A DNA stretch of 64,000 nt from Devosia soli (GTDB lineage Bacteria > Pseudomonadota > Alphaproteobacteria > Rhizobiales > Devosiaceae), in the NCBI RefSeq assembly GCF_000970455.1, contig NZ_LAJG01000014.1, positions 248,001-312,000 of the forward strand. The letters are read 5' to 3'. Position numbers and translations under genes: made by a program. Below the pieces are notes generated by a model, which made no database searches, was not told the DNA's origin, and saw only the letters and a program-made list of their open reading frames with translations. Shown here piece after piece: positions 56,363 through 64,000 of this stretch (its first letter is position 1; each line of letters opens with the position of its first letter).

Positions 56363-58270
56363 TCACACCACCTCCGGTATCCACACCACCATGCTACCCC
56401 GCCCGCGATTGGCCCAGAGATAATACGGAATCGCCGTCAGGCTCGACTCCCTCTCGACCGGCGGCTTGCTCCGGTAGAGGCCTGACCACTCACTCTCGTC
56501 GATCGCGGTCGCCGGAGCCTTGAGCGTCACGACACCATCGAACAGGCCCGGATCGGTCTTCACTTCCACTTCAGCATCGCGCTTGATCTTGAGCCGCTGC
56601 ACGCGTCCGCCCGGGTTGTCTGCCTCCTCGATGCAATAAACGAGCGGTCCACGCTTCAGCGCCACGCGCCCGGCATTCATGATCACGCCCGGATGCGAAT
56701 AAAGCCGCTCCGCCGGCATCGGCTGGTCCAGCGCAATCGTATCGCCCTTGGCCCAGGTGCGGTGAATGGTGACATACCCCTTCTCCGCCTTCTCTTCGAC
56801 CGCCTGCCCATTCACCGAAATGGTCGCCCCATGGCACCACCCCGGAATGCGCAGTTTTACGTCGAACGCCGCCGGCGTCTCCGGATCGAGCGAAATCCTG
56901 ATGTCGCCCGACCACGGATAGTTCGACACCTCCTTGAGCGCCACGCGCGTCCCGCCGATTTCGACCGTGGAGCCGATCCCACCATAAAGGTGGAACGCCA
57001 CGCCGTCCTCGGACGTCGACAGAAAATACCCGCCCACCGACGCCACCAGCCGCGACACGTTCATCGTGCAACACGGGCAGGTGTGCCATTCCCACCGCGT
57101 CGGCGTGCCGTCGCTTTCGAGCGGATTGGCATAAAAATAGTGCTCGCCATCCCGGCTCAGTCCCGAAAGCGCGCCATTGAACATGGCAAGCTCGAGAATG
57201 TCTGCATACTTCCCGTCGAGATCGAGATGCAGCATCCGCTGCGCCCAGAAGATCAGCGCCACCGAGGCACAGGTCTCGGCATAGGCCGTCTGGTTCGGCA
57301 GGTCGAAATCATCGGTAAAACCCTCGTTATGCGCCGAGGGCCCAAGGCCCGCCGTCACATACATCTTGGTTTCCATTACATCGTCCCACAGCACCTCGCA
57401 GGCCCGCTTCAGCGCCGGATCGTTGAGTTCGGCCGCCAGATCCGCCATTGCCGTATAAAGATACATGGCGCGCACCGCGTGCCCCACGACCTTATCCTGC
57501 TCGCGCACCGGCTTGTGGCTCTGCGAATATTCGTAATTCGCAAAGACATAGCGCTGCTTGGCTTCTGCCCCCTCGCGCGCCTCCCGCTCGATGTCGAAAT
57601 AGTGCGGCGGCTGCTGCCCGCGCTCGTTGATGAGGTAGGTGGCGAAGTCGAGGTGCTTCCGCTCCCCAGTGAGGTAGTAGAGCTTCATCAGCGCCAGCTC
57701 GATTTCCTCGTGCCCGTCATAGCCGCGCTTCTTGCCCGGCTCGGTGCCGAAGGTGGCATAGATGTGCTCGAGATAGCGCTCCATCACGTCGAGAAACCGT
57801 CGCCGTCCGGTTACGCGAAAATAGGCGATGGCGCCTTCGAGCAGGTGCCCGGCATTATACATCTCGTGATTATCGCGCAGGTTCGTCCAGCGGTTCTCCG
57901 GCTCGTGGCCGAGATACCAGCAGTTAAGATAGCCATCCGGTGCCTGCGCCTTTTCAAGATCATCGATCGCCGCCTCGATCTTGGCCTCGATATCCTCATT
58001 GCGTCGATGCGCCAGCGCGTAACTTGCCGCCTCGATCCACTTGCCCACGTCGCTGTCCCAGAAGACCTGCACCGTAAAGCCATTGGCATGGCGCGGAAAA
58101 CGCAGTGGCGGCGGCGGATTGGGCAGCTTCAGCGAGTCGAGAATGCCAACCTCGGCCAGCTTCTTGTGCTGGCTCGGCACTGTGCGGTCGAGCACCGTTT
58201 CGAGCCGCTCGTGCCAGAATTGACCTTCCAGCCGCACATCGGGAAAGGGAACGGGCGAATAGCGAGACAT
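56363..58270 (-). CDS. Glycoside hydrolase family 127, beta-L-arabinofuranosidase-like (635 aa)
   Basis: This is a GH127 enzyme of the HypBA1 type. The zinc-thiolate active site is visible: E332 and C334 in YAETCASVAL, and C400/C401 in HTCPCCTMN, of which the first Cys of the CC pair is the family nucleophile. The (alpha/alpha)6-barrel spans about 20-430 and the C-terminus is beta-rich. There is no signal peptide, so it acts in the cytoplasm on imported sugars. It is the last gene of the ABC operon, with a LacI-like palindrome against its start codon. Likely substrates are beta-L-arabinofuranosides from plant walls. Confidence 0.93.
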   Translation of the reverse strand: MSRYSPVPFPDVRLEGQFWHERLETVLDRTVPSQHKKLAEVGILDSLKLPNPPPPLRFPRHANGFTVQVFWDSDVGKWIEAASYALAHRRNEDIEAKIEAAIDDLEKAQAPDGYLNCWYLGHEPENRWTNLRDNHEMYNAGHLLEGAIAYFRVTGRRRFLDVMERYLEHIYATFGTEPGKKRGYDGHEEIELALMKLYYLTGERKHLDFATYLINERGQQPPHYFDIEREAREGAEAKQRYVFANYEYSQSHKPVREQDKVVGHAVRAMYLYTAMADLAAELNDPALKRACEVLWDDVMETKMYVTAGLGPSAHNEGFTDDFDLPNQTAYAETCASVALIFWAQRMLHLDLDGKYADILELAMFNGALSGLSRDGEHYFYANPLESDGTPTRWEWHTCPCCTMNVSRLVASVGGYFLSTSEDGVAFHLYGGIGSTVEIGGTRVALKEVSNYPWSGDIRISLDPETPAAFDVKLRIPGWCHGATISVNGQAVEEKAEKGYVTIHRTWAKGDTIALDQPMPAERLYSHPGVIMNAGRVALKRGPLVYCIEEADNPGGRVQRLKIKRDAEVEVKTDPGLFDGVVTLKAPATAIDESEWSGLYRSKPPVERESSLTAIPYYLWANRGRGSMVVWIPEVV

Positions 58271-58286
58271 GAGAAAACCTTTTCTC
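58271..58286. promoter_or_regulatory. LacI-type operator on the GH127 ribosome-binding site
   Basis: GAGAAAA-CC-TTTTCTC is a perfect 7-bp-arm palindrome ending next to the GH127 ATG. It matches the operator pair at the LacI promoter (GAGAAACCGTTTTCTC). On the minus strand its AAGG doubles as the Shine-Dalgarno sequence. Confidence 0.7.
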
Positions 58287-58330
58287 TTTCAGACCTTTAG
58301 ACGTGAAGTTCCAAACAACCCGCCCCCGAT

Positions 58331-58400
58331 TGTCACCCCGGTGAAGGCCGGGGCCCATCTTGAAATCTCAGGATGGATCCCGGCCTTCGCCGGGATGACA
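58331..58400. repeat. Dispersed palindromic element, family B
   Basis: The arms TGTCACCCCGGTGAAGGCCG (58331-58359) and GGATGGATCCCGGCCTTCGC (58371-58400) are inverted, with an 11-bp centre, and end in TGTCA/TGACA. It lies between the ABC ATPase and GH127 genes. Similar elements are at 19740-19812 and, as a half copy, at 43457-43485. Confidence 0.8.
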
Positions 58401-58424
58401 CGCGGTGGGAGTTAAAAACTGTAG

Positions 58425-59480
58425 CTAAATCCGCTTCCCACTCTGCGGATCGAAAAGATGGATCTGCGCCGGATCGATCGACACGCCAACCCGATCGCCC
58501 ACGGCGCGATTGGCACGCTCGCTCTGCACCAATTGCAATGCGCCATCGTCCGACGTCAGATACGTCGCAGACCCGGTCGACTCGATATTGCCGATGGTAA
58601 AGTGGAAGCTCGGCGGTCCATTGGCAATCGTCAGGTTTTCCGGACGCATGCCGGCGGTCACCGCTCGATTGGGCTCGACCTGTCGCGGCAGTGCGATCCT
58701 TTCGCCGGTCTTGAGCACCAACGTCGTTCCGTCTTCGGCAATTTGCGCCTCGACGAAATTCATGGCCGGCGAACCGATGAACCCAGCAACGAACCGATTG
58801 ACCGGGTGATCGTAGAGATCGAGCGGCCGCCCCTGCTGTTCGATGATGCCATCGCGCATGACGACGACCCAGTCCGCCATGGTCATGGCCTCGATCTGAT
58901 CATGCGTCACATAAACCGACGTCGCCCCCAGCCGGTCGTGCAGCGCCCGGATTTCCTTTCGCATCTGCACGCGCAGCGCCGCATCGAGATTGGAGAGCGG
59001 CTCATCGAAAAGGAAGGCCTTGGGGTTGCGGATGATCGCCCGCCCCATCGCCACGCGCTGCCTCTGCCCGCCCGAAAGCTGGCGCGGATAACGCGGCAGC
59101 AATTGCGAGAGGCCCGTTGTCTGTGCCACCTCGGCGGCCTTTGCCTTAGCCTCGGCTTTCCCAACGCCATGTAGTCGTAGCGAATAGGTCAGGTTTTCTT
59201 CCACTGTCATGTGCGGATAGAGCGCATAGCTCTGGAACACCATGGCAATGTCGCGATGGCGCGGCGGCACGCCGGTCATGGTCTTGCCCGCGATGGACAG
59301 TTCGCCAGAGCTGATGGTTTCGAGCCCGGCAATCGAGCGCAGCAGCGTTGATTTCCCACAGCCAGAAGGCCCGACCAGCGCGACGAAGCTTCCCTTCTCG
59401 ATCCTCAGGCTCACGTCTTTGAGGGCGTGAAACGACCCATAGTGTTTCTGGATATGCGAAAGTTCGATCTGGGCAGTCAT
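58425..59480 (-). CDS. Sugar ABC transporter ATP-binding protein, UgpC/MsmK-type (351 aa)
   Basis: This is the ATPase of a carbohydrate importer. It has Walker [10 protein letters not shown] (37-45), the Q-loop [10 protein letters not shown], signature [15 protein letters not shown] (near 136-150), Walker [13 protein letters not shown], and H-loop THDQ. A C-terminal TOBE region (about 240-351, GMRPENLTI) is present, typical of the CUT1 subfamily. Its ATG overlaps the stop of the permease by ATGA. It is the third component after the two permeases in this operon. Confidence 0.95.
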   Translation of the reverse strand: MTAQIELSHIQKHYGSFHALKDVSLRIEKGSFVALVGPSGCGKSTLLRSIAGLETISSGELSIAGKTMTGVPPRHRDIAMVFQSYALYPHMTVEENLTYSLRLHGVGKAEAKAKAAEVAQTTGLSQLLPRYPRQLSGGQRQRVAMGRAIIRNPKAFLFDEPLSNLDAALRVQMRKEIRALHDRLGATSVYVTHDQIEAMTMADWVVVMRDGIIEQQGRPLDLYDHPVNRFVAGFIGSPAMNFVEAQIAEDGTTLVLKTGERIALPRQVEPNRAVTAGMRPENLTIANGPPSFHFTIGNIESTGSATYLTSDDGALQLVQSERANRAVGDRVGVSIDPAQIHLFDPQSGKRI

Positions 59481-60304
59481 TTGAGGGCTCCCGAGGTGAG
59501 GCCGGAAACGATGCGGCGCTGCAGCAGCACGAAGACAGCAAGGATCGGCGTCACATAGATCGCCGAGTAGGCCATGATGGAGTTCCAGTCGGTCGAATTA
59601 GGTCCGAGGAAGCCGGAAAGCCCGACGCTCGCCGGCTGCAAGGCTGGGCTCTGGATAATCGACTTGGAATAGATGTATTCGCCGAAAGAGCTCATAAAGG
59701 TGAGGATGGCGCAGACCAGAATGCCGTTCCGCGCTAGCGGCAGGACGATGGAAAAGAACGCGCCGACGCGCGAATTACCATCCACCAGTGCCGCCTCTTC
59801 GAGCTCGCGCGGCACGGTCATGAAGGTCGCACGGACGAGGACGACGAAGAACGGCATGGCCTTGGCCGCAGCTGCCAACACCACCGCCGTCCGCGGATAG
59901 TTGAGCAGGCCGAATTGGTTGAAGGCCACAAAGAGCGGCGTCACCATCACGGATGCCGGCAAAACCTGAAGCATCAGGATCGAGAAAAGCCCGATATCGA
60001 CCCACACATTGCGATAGCGCGCCAGCACATAGGCGCATCCCGTGCCGAAGATCACCGTGATGGCGGTGACGCCGGCAGCGATCAGCGTCGAGTTCCAGAG
60101 AAACACGTGCATCGTTCGCCGCGTCCACACGTCGGGATAGATCGACGCATCGATGTCGCGCGGCCAGAAGGTCGGTGGATTGGCGAAGATTTCCGAGCCC
60201 GATTTGAAGCTCGTGACATACATCCAGTAGAGCGGGAAAAGGTAGACGGCGGCCAGCGCCAAAGCGACGGCAAGCAGCAGCCAGGGAATAAAAGGCCGGG
60301 TCAT
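59477..60304 (-). CDS. Sugar ABC transporter permease, MalG-type (275 aa)
   Basis: Six transmembrane segments are seen (first at about 9-29). The cytoplasmic EAA loop is RELEEAALVDGNSRVGAFFS followed by IVLPLARNGI, which docks to the ATPase. The protein matches MalG-like CUT1 permeases in length. It overlaps the ATPase gene by 4 bp (59477-59480) and the other permease by 4 bp (60301-60304), showing a compact operon. Confidence 0.94.
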   Translation of the reverse strand: MTRPFIPWLLLAVALALAAVYLFPLYWMYVTSFKSGSEIFANPPTFWPRDIDASIYPDVWTRRTMHVFLWNSTLIAAGVTAITVIFGTGCAYVLARYRNVWVDIGLFSILMLQVLPASVMVTPLFVAFNQFGLLNYPRTAVVLAAAAKAMPFFVVLVRATFMTVPRELEEAALVDGNSRVGAFFSIVLPLARNGILVCAILTFMSSFGEYIYSKSIIQSPALQPASVGLSGFLGPNSTDWNSIMAYSAIYVTPILAVFVLLQRRIVSGLTSGALK

Positions 60305-61203
60305 CCGCGCACCTCATGGCGGGTCGAGCGCACATAGATGATCGAGGCGAAGAGCACGAGCACCAGCATCATCACCGAGATCGTCGCGCCCTTGGCGAAA
60401 TCGTAAAGCTGGAAGCTCATTTGCCAGGACCAATATTGGGCCACCGTCGAGGTATTGGCGGGGCCACCCTCGGTGATGGCGGGAAAGAGGTCGAACTGCT
60501 GCAGCGTGCCGATCAGCCCGAGAGAGAGCACTGCGCCAATGGTCGATCGCATCATTGGCAAGGTGATGGTCCAGAAGCGCTGGAAGGCATTGGCGCCATC
60601 GAGTTCGGCAGCCTCATAAAGGTCGCGGGGAATAGCGGCGAGCCCGACCGAGAGGAGCAACATGTTGAAGGCAAGACCCAGCCAGATATTGGCGATGACC
60701 ACGGCCCAGATGGAAAACGCCGGGTCCGACTTCCAGAAGACGGTCGATTGGATGATCCCGAGGTTTCTGAGGATCGTGTTCAGCACGCCAAAATCGCCAG
60801 CCAGGATCCAGCTCCAGATAGCGCCGACGACCAGCCCAGGCATAACCCAGGAGACGAGAAACAATCCGCGAATGGTCGAGGCACCCGGAAAATTCTGCGC
60901 AAAGAACAGCGCCAGCGCAAAGCCGAGAACGAATTGCCCGGCCATGGAGAAGAACACGAAGATGACCGTATTGCGCGTCACGAGCCAGAACTCGGGTGCC
61001 CGCACCACGTCGATATAGTTCTGGATTCCTGCAAAGGGACGAATGAACGAGCCCAGGGTGAACATGTCCACCTGCTGAAAGCTCATCAGCACGTTATAGA
61101 TCAGCGGTAGGCCAGCCATGGCGACGAGAAAGATCATCGCAACGGTCACCAGCAAGATATCGAACCCGACGCCGTCGCGCAGGCCAGCAAAAAATCGTCC
61201 CAC
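60301..61203 (-). CDS. Sugar ABC transporter permease, MalF-type (300 aa)
   Basis: Six transmembrane segments are seen (first at about 15-37 from the start used). The EAA loop is RDLYEAAELDGANAFQRFWT and ITLPMM. I start it at GTG 61203, where AGGAGAGGA lies just upstream; the longer frame from 61257 would run through a palindromic element and is not supported. It follows the binding-protein gene after a 122-bp gap that contains palindromes, and overlaps the next permease gene by 4 bp. Confidence 0.93.
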   Translation of the reverse strand: MGRFFAGLRDGVGFDILLVTVAMIFLVAMAGLPLIYNVLMSFQQVDMFTLGSFIRPFAGIQNYIDVVRAPEFWLVTRNTVIFVFFSMAGQFVLGFALALFFAQNFPGASTIRGLFLVSWVMPGLVVGAIWSWILAGDFGVLNTILRNLGIIQSTVFWKSDPAFSIWAVVIANIWLGLAFNMLLLSVGLAAIPRDLYEAAELDGANAFQRFWTITLPMMRSTIGAVLSLGLIGTLQQFDLFPAITEGGPANTSTVAQYWSWQMSFQLYDFAKGATISVMMLVLVLFASIIYVRSTRHEVRG

Positions 61204-61253
61204 AAATCCTCTCCTGATCGGTTGATCGCGCAATCGCGTCACAGGCGCGATCG

Positions 61254-61303
61254 GCACCTCCCCTTGATGGGGGAAGATGGGAGGGGGTGTTGCCGCGGCA
61301 ACA
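61254..61303. repeat. Palindromic element between binding protein and permease genes
   Basis: 61254-61289 matches the family A arm (GCACCTCCCCTTGATGGGGG and the following 16 bp). It runs into a 16-bp perfect palindrome TGTTGCCGCGGCAACA (61288-61303). Its position inside an operon resembles REP sequences of mal operons and could protect the binding-protein mRNA or reduce permease expression. Confidence 0.7.
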
Positions 61304-61325
61304 ATCCCCTCTCACGTTGCAACCG

Positions 61326-62555
61326 TTACTTCCCGAGAATGCCGTCGATCGTGGCCTGGGCTTGGTTGAGTGCGTCCATGGACGACATCTGGCCGGTCAA
61401 GGCAGCCTGCTCGGCGTCATAGATCGCCTTGGAGATCTTCTGCCATTCCGGATGCGGACCGCGCGGCTGGGCATATTGAAGCTGGTCGAGGAACACCTTG
61501 AGCGCCGCGTCCTTCTTCTCGTTGCCGGTCACCGGCAGGTCGATGTCGCTGCGTGCCGGGATCGAACCGAATTCTTCAAAGATGCGGTTGTCCTGGGCAG
61601 CAAAGTATTCGAGCGCGCGGAAGGCTTCATCCGGGTGCTGGGTGGTAGACATGATGCCCCAATCGAACCCACCGAGAGCCGACGAACGCTCGCCGCCTTC
61701 AGTGATGGTCGGCAACAGCGCCACGCCCCAGTCAAACTTGGCGTCTTCCGACATGCGGTCCACTTCCCAAGGGCCGGAAATCGCCATGGCGGCATTGCCC
61801 GAGTTGAACACACCGGTCGAGTCCCACTGGCCAAGGCTCAGCACATCGCGCGAAGCATAACCCTTGTCGATCAGGCCCTTCCAAAGGTCCAGTACTTGAG
61901 CTGCGCCTTCGGTGTTGACCTTATCGTAGCCGCCGCCGGACATCTGGATGATCGGCAGGAACTGGAATGTGCCTTCTTCGCCGGCACGCGCCGAGAAAGT
62001 CACGCCATAGACGTTGTTGGCCGGGTCGGTCAGCTTTTCGGCGTATTCTGCCAGCTGCGCCCAGGTCTTCGGTGGCTCGGTGATGCCGGCCTTGGCAAAC
62101 AGGTCCTTGTTGTAGAAGACGCCGATCGTGTCGGTATATTTCGGAATGCCGAAGAGCTTGCCGTCCCATTTGACCGAGTTCAGCGGGCCTTCGAAATAGT
62201 TGGCTTCCTTAATCACGCTCGAATTGGCGACGCGATCGGTGATGTCGAGCATGGCGCCGCGCGAGGAGAAGAGCGCGAAGTCCGGATTGTCGAACGAAAC
62301 GATATCGGGCGCGTTGCCGGTTGCGAAGGCGCGCAGCGTTTCCTGCACCAGATCGTCGAACGGGACGGCGCGATATTCGACGACGATGTCGTCATTGGCC
62401 TCATCGAACTCCTTGGAGAACGTATCGGCGATGCCGACGCGGTCGACGCCGTCGATCGACCAGATCTTCAGCGTCACCTGCGCGAAAGCGGGCGATGCCA
62501 GTGTCATCGCGCCAATGCTGGCGGCAGCCATAAGAGCAGCTAGATGCAGTTTCAT
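61326..62555 (-). CDS. Sugar ABC transporter substrate-binding protein (409 aa)
   Basis: This is a periplasmic family 1 solute-binding protein. It has a signal peptide of 25 residues (MKLHLAALMAAASIGAMTLA, then SPAFA before Q26). The fold signatures include GNAPDIVSFDNPDFALFSSR, LFGIPKYTDTIGVFYNKDLF and AAMAISGPWEVDRM. It has no lipobox cysteine. It is the first transport gene after lacI and would set the substrate range. The linked GH127 gene suggests L-arabinose-containing oligosaccharides. Confidence 0.94.
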   Translation of the reverse strand: MKLHLAALMAAASIGAMTLASPAFAQVTLKIWSIDGVDRVGIADTFSKEFDEANDDIVVEYRAVPFDDLVQETLRAFATGNAPDIVSFDNPDFALFSSRGAMLDITDRVANSSVIKEANYFEGPLNSVKWDGKLFGIPKYTDTIGVFYNKDLFAKAGITEPPKTWAQLAEYAEKLTDPANNVYGVTFSARAGEEGTFQFLPIIQMSGGGYDKVNTEGAAQVLDLWKGLIDKGYASRDVLSLGQWDSTGVFNSGNAAMAISGPWEVDRMSEDAKFDWGVALLPTITEGGERSSALGGFDWGIMSTTQHPDEAFRALEYFAAQDNRIFEEFGSIPARSDIDLPVTGNEKKDAALKVFLDQLQYAQPRGPHPEWQKISKAIYDAEQAALTGQMSSMDALNQAQATIDGILGK

Positions 62556-62626
62556 GTGGTTCCTCTCCCAAGCGGCACAAGCGCCGCGAAATGCGCTGAA
62601 ACGGGCCCTCCTGCCCTGCCCAGCCT

Positions 62627-63673
62627 TTACTCGACGGTGGCTTCTACCCCTCCGCGTCGATGCGTAACCGCGGCGCTACCGCCGCATGATTGTCTGACAA
62701 CGAGACTGCACGGCAGCTTCCGGATCCCCGGCTCGACTGCCCTGCCCTCCGCCAATTCCAAAACCAGCCGCCCGGCCTCACGCCCGATGGCCTTGAGATT
62801 CATGTCGACCGAAGTCATCGGCGGCCGTGTCTGGCTCGCAACGATGTCCCAATTGTCGAAGCCGACCACAGCGACATCCTCCGGCACCCCGACGCCGCGC
62901 TCGCGCAAAGCATCGACGACGCCGCGCCCAATCTGGTCATTGCCGCAAAAAATCGCATCCGGCCGCGCGCCTTCCGCGGTCCACAACAGGTCGACCGCCG
63001 CATGCCCCCAATGCTCGGACCACTCCCCATGGAGCACGATACCCTCGCCGCCCACAGCCGCCCGATACGCCGCCGCACGCTCCCGAACCGAAGCAAAACT
63101 TTCAGGACCCGTAACATGCACGATACGCTTCCGCCCGAGCCGCTTGAGGTGTTCGACCGCTTCGGTCGACCCCTGCGCATCGTCGGACACCAGCGTCACC
63201 GATCCCTCATGCCCCTCGGTAAAGGCATAGACCACCGGCACCGGCAGATTGCTGAGATCGACCGGCAACTTCCGATCCACGCGCTTGCCCGAGGCGATGA
63301 TCCCATCAACCTGCTTGTCGAGCATGGCATCGAGATGCAGCTTTCCAAGCGCCGGGTCATCATCGACCCCACAAAGGAAAACCGACACGCCCTGATCGAC
63401 CAGTGCCTCCGAAATCCCCGCCATCACCGGCAGCGTAAAGCGGCCATAGGTGTCATTGGTCAGTAGCCCGATGGTAAAGCTCCGGCGCTGGATCAGCCCC
63501 CGCGCCATGGCGTTCGGCCGGAACCCCAACTGCGTCGCCGCAGCCTTCACCTTGGCCCGCGTTTCATCGGTCATCCGTCCGGTGTCGTTAAGCGCCTTGG
63601 AGGCCGTCGCAACGCTCACGCCAGCGAGGTGCGCGACATCGTAAATGCGAACTCGACCTCCCCCAGCGCTCAC
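62627..63673 (-). CDS. LacI-family transcriptional regulator (348 aa)
   Basis: The N-terminal LacI helix-turn-helix (VRIYDVAHLAGVSVATASKA, residues 8-27) and hinge (MARGLIQRRSFTIGLL) are followed by a periplasmic-binding-protein-like effector domain (about 65-325, with DAIFCGNDQIGRGVVDALRE). It lies between a TIM-barrel gene and the binding-protein gene in one direction. Two operator-like palindromes lie before its start, and a third at GH127, so it probably represses itself and the operon until the sugar is present. Confidence 0.95.
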   Translation of the reverse strand: MSAGGGRVRIYDVAHLAGVSVATASKALNDTGRMTDETRAKVKAAATQLGFRPNAMARGLIQRRSFTIGLLTNDTYGRFTLPVMAGISEALVDQGVSVFLCGVDDDPALGKLHLDAMLDKQVDGIIASGKRVDRKLPVDLSNLPVPVVYAFTEGHEGSVTLVSDDAQGSTEAVEHLKRLGRKRIVHVTGPESFASVRERAAAYRAAVGGEGIVLHGEWSEHWGHAAVDLLWTAEGARPDAIFCGNDQIGRGVVDALRERGVGVPEDVAVVGFDNWDIVASQTRPPMTSVDMNLKAIGREAGRLVLELAEGRAVEPGIRKLPCSLVVRQSCGGSAAVTHRRGGVEATVE

Positions 63674-63684
63674 GACATCCTCCC

Positions 63685-63700
63685 GAGAAACCGTTTTCTC
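63685..63700. promoter_or_regulatory. LacI operator-like site 1
   Basis: GAGAAACCGTTTTCTC is nearly palindromic with the central CG of LacI-family sites. Its edge is 11 bp before the LacI start codon. Confidence 0.7.
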
Positions 63701-63707
63701 AATGCAG

Positions 63708-63722
63708 AGAAAACGTTTTTCT
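63708..63722. promoter_or_regulatory. LacI operator-like site 2
   Basis: AGAAAACGTTTTTCT is a second LacI-type palindrome centred about 22 bp (two helical turns) from site 1, which would favour cooperative binding. Confidence 0.65.
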
Positions 63723-63746
63723 TGCCCACGTCAAGTTAAGTATGAC

Positions 63747-64000
63747 TTATCCTGCGACAAATTCTCCACCCCGGCTCGCCTTGAGATAATTGAGCGCGTG
63801 CACCTGCCCCGTCATCTCAAGCTCGCCGCGATAAACCGGGTCATGCCAGCCCTCGATATCGATCGAGCCCTGGTATCCCGCGAGCCGCAATTCCGAGATC
63901 ACATCGGTCCAGTTGCTATCGCCAAAACCCGGTGTGCGCATGAACACGAACTTTTCCTTGCCGAAGACGCCATGCTCCTTGATGACCTCCCAGCGGATCG
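63747..64000 (-). CDS. Sugar phosphate isomerase/epimerase-like TIM-barrel protein (partial, C-terminus)
   Basis: The gene continues beyond the right edge. The visible 84 residues (IRWEVIKEHGVFGKEKFVFM onward, with FMRTPGFGDSNW, GYQGSIDIEGWHDPVY and a C-terminal LNYLKASRGG) fit the last strands of a xylose-isomerase-like TIM barrel. It lies upstream of lacI with only 73 bp between, all in one direction, so it may belong to the same sugar locus. Its substrate cannot be read. Confidence 0.82.
   Translation of the reverse strand, partial: IRWEVIKEHGVFGKEKFVFMRTPGFGDSNWTDVISELRLAGYQGSIDIEGWHDPVYRGELEMTGQVHALNYLKASRGGEFVAG

Noticed and set aside
56693-58300. A 535-residue plus-strand frame opposite GH127
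   Set aside because: It is antisense to a gene with an intact zinc-cysteine active site, and the composition is Arg/His-heavy shadow coding.

Overview
The window looks like chromosomal DNA of an alphaproteobacterium of the order Hyphomicrobiales, most like Devosia and relatives. This rests on gene content: the FlbT/FlaF flagellin regulators, a 1,957-residue polar-growth-ring-like protein, the cysG-DUF2849-cysI-cysH sulfur block, YcjX/YcjF, and the GC-rich, tightly packed coding style with many short overlaps. I see no prophage, insertion sequence, CRISPR array or rRNA. One tRNA gene (Lys, CTT) is present.

Layout. 1-13.5 kb is a flagellar block: two divergent flagellin genes (one very large), flbT and flaF, then flgE-flgK-flgL on the other strand. 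Three of the exported structural proteins (the second flagellin, FlgL, FlgE) are about twice the usual size because of repeat-rich central inserts. 13.7-19.4 kb carries a P-loop ATPase of unknown role, metA, ycjX-ycjF, an EAL phosphodiesterase and a small secreted protein. 19.3-26.2 kb is assimilatory sulfate reduction (cysG, DUF2849, cysI, a cysH-DUF934 fusion), flanked by two [2Fe-2S] ferredoxins and a ferredoxin-NADP reductase that probably feed electrons to CysI. 26.2-29.5 kb has a methyltransferase, prfC and a stand-alone Hpt protein. 29.9-35.8 kb is one giant coiled-coil gene resembling the growth pole ring protein (GPR/RgsE) of Agrobacterium and Sinorhizobium. It contains five exact-length 99-bp in-frame repeats.

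35.9-49.8 kb holds two tandem MFS transporters (one frameshifted), a metallophosphoesterase, nagZ, acs, an acetyltransferase, a FemAB-like transferase coupled to an oligosaccharide flippase, a TerC-family protein, tRNA-Lys, an aminotransferase and a membrane-bound endonuclease/exonuclease/phosphatase-family protein. 49.8-56.1 kb holds leuA with a leucine-rich upstream peptide, a PhzF-UPF0303-GFA run, a Nudix protein, ilvC and a TetR regulator with a perfect palindromic operator. 56.3-64.0 kb is a sugar-uptake operon (TIM-barrel protein, LacI regulator, binding protein, two permeases, ATPase, GH127 beta-L-arabinofuranosidase). LacI-type palindromes sit at the LacI promoter and directly on the GH127 ribosome-binding site, so this is probably an L-arabinofuranoside utilisation locus under one regulator.

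Two families of short dispersed palindromic elements occur between genes. The features most worth a second look are the inflated flagellar proteins, the GPR-like protein with its recent repeat expansion, the CysH-DUF934 fusion, the leuA leader and the GH127/LacI operator logic. I found no self-contained new defence or mobile system.
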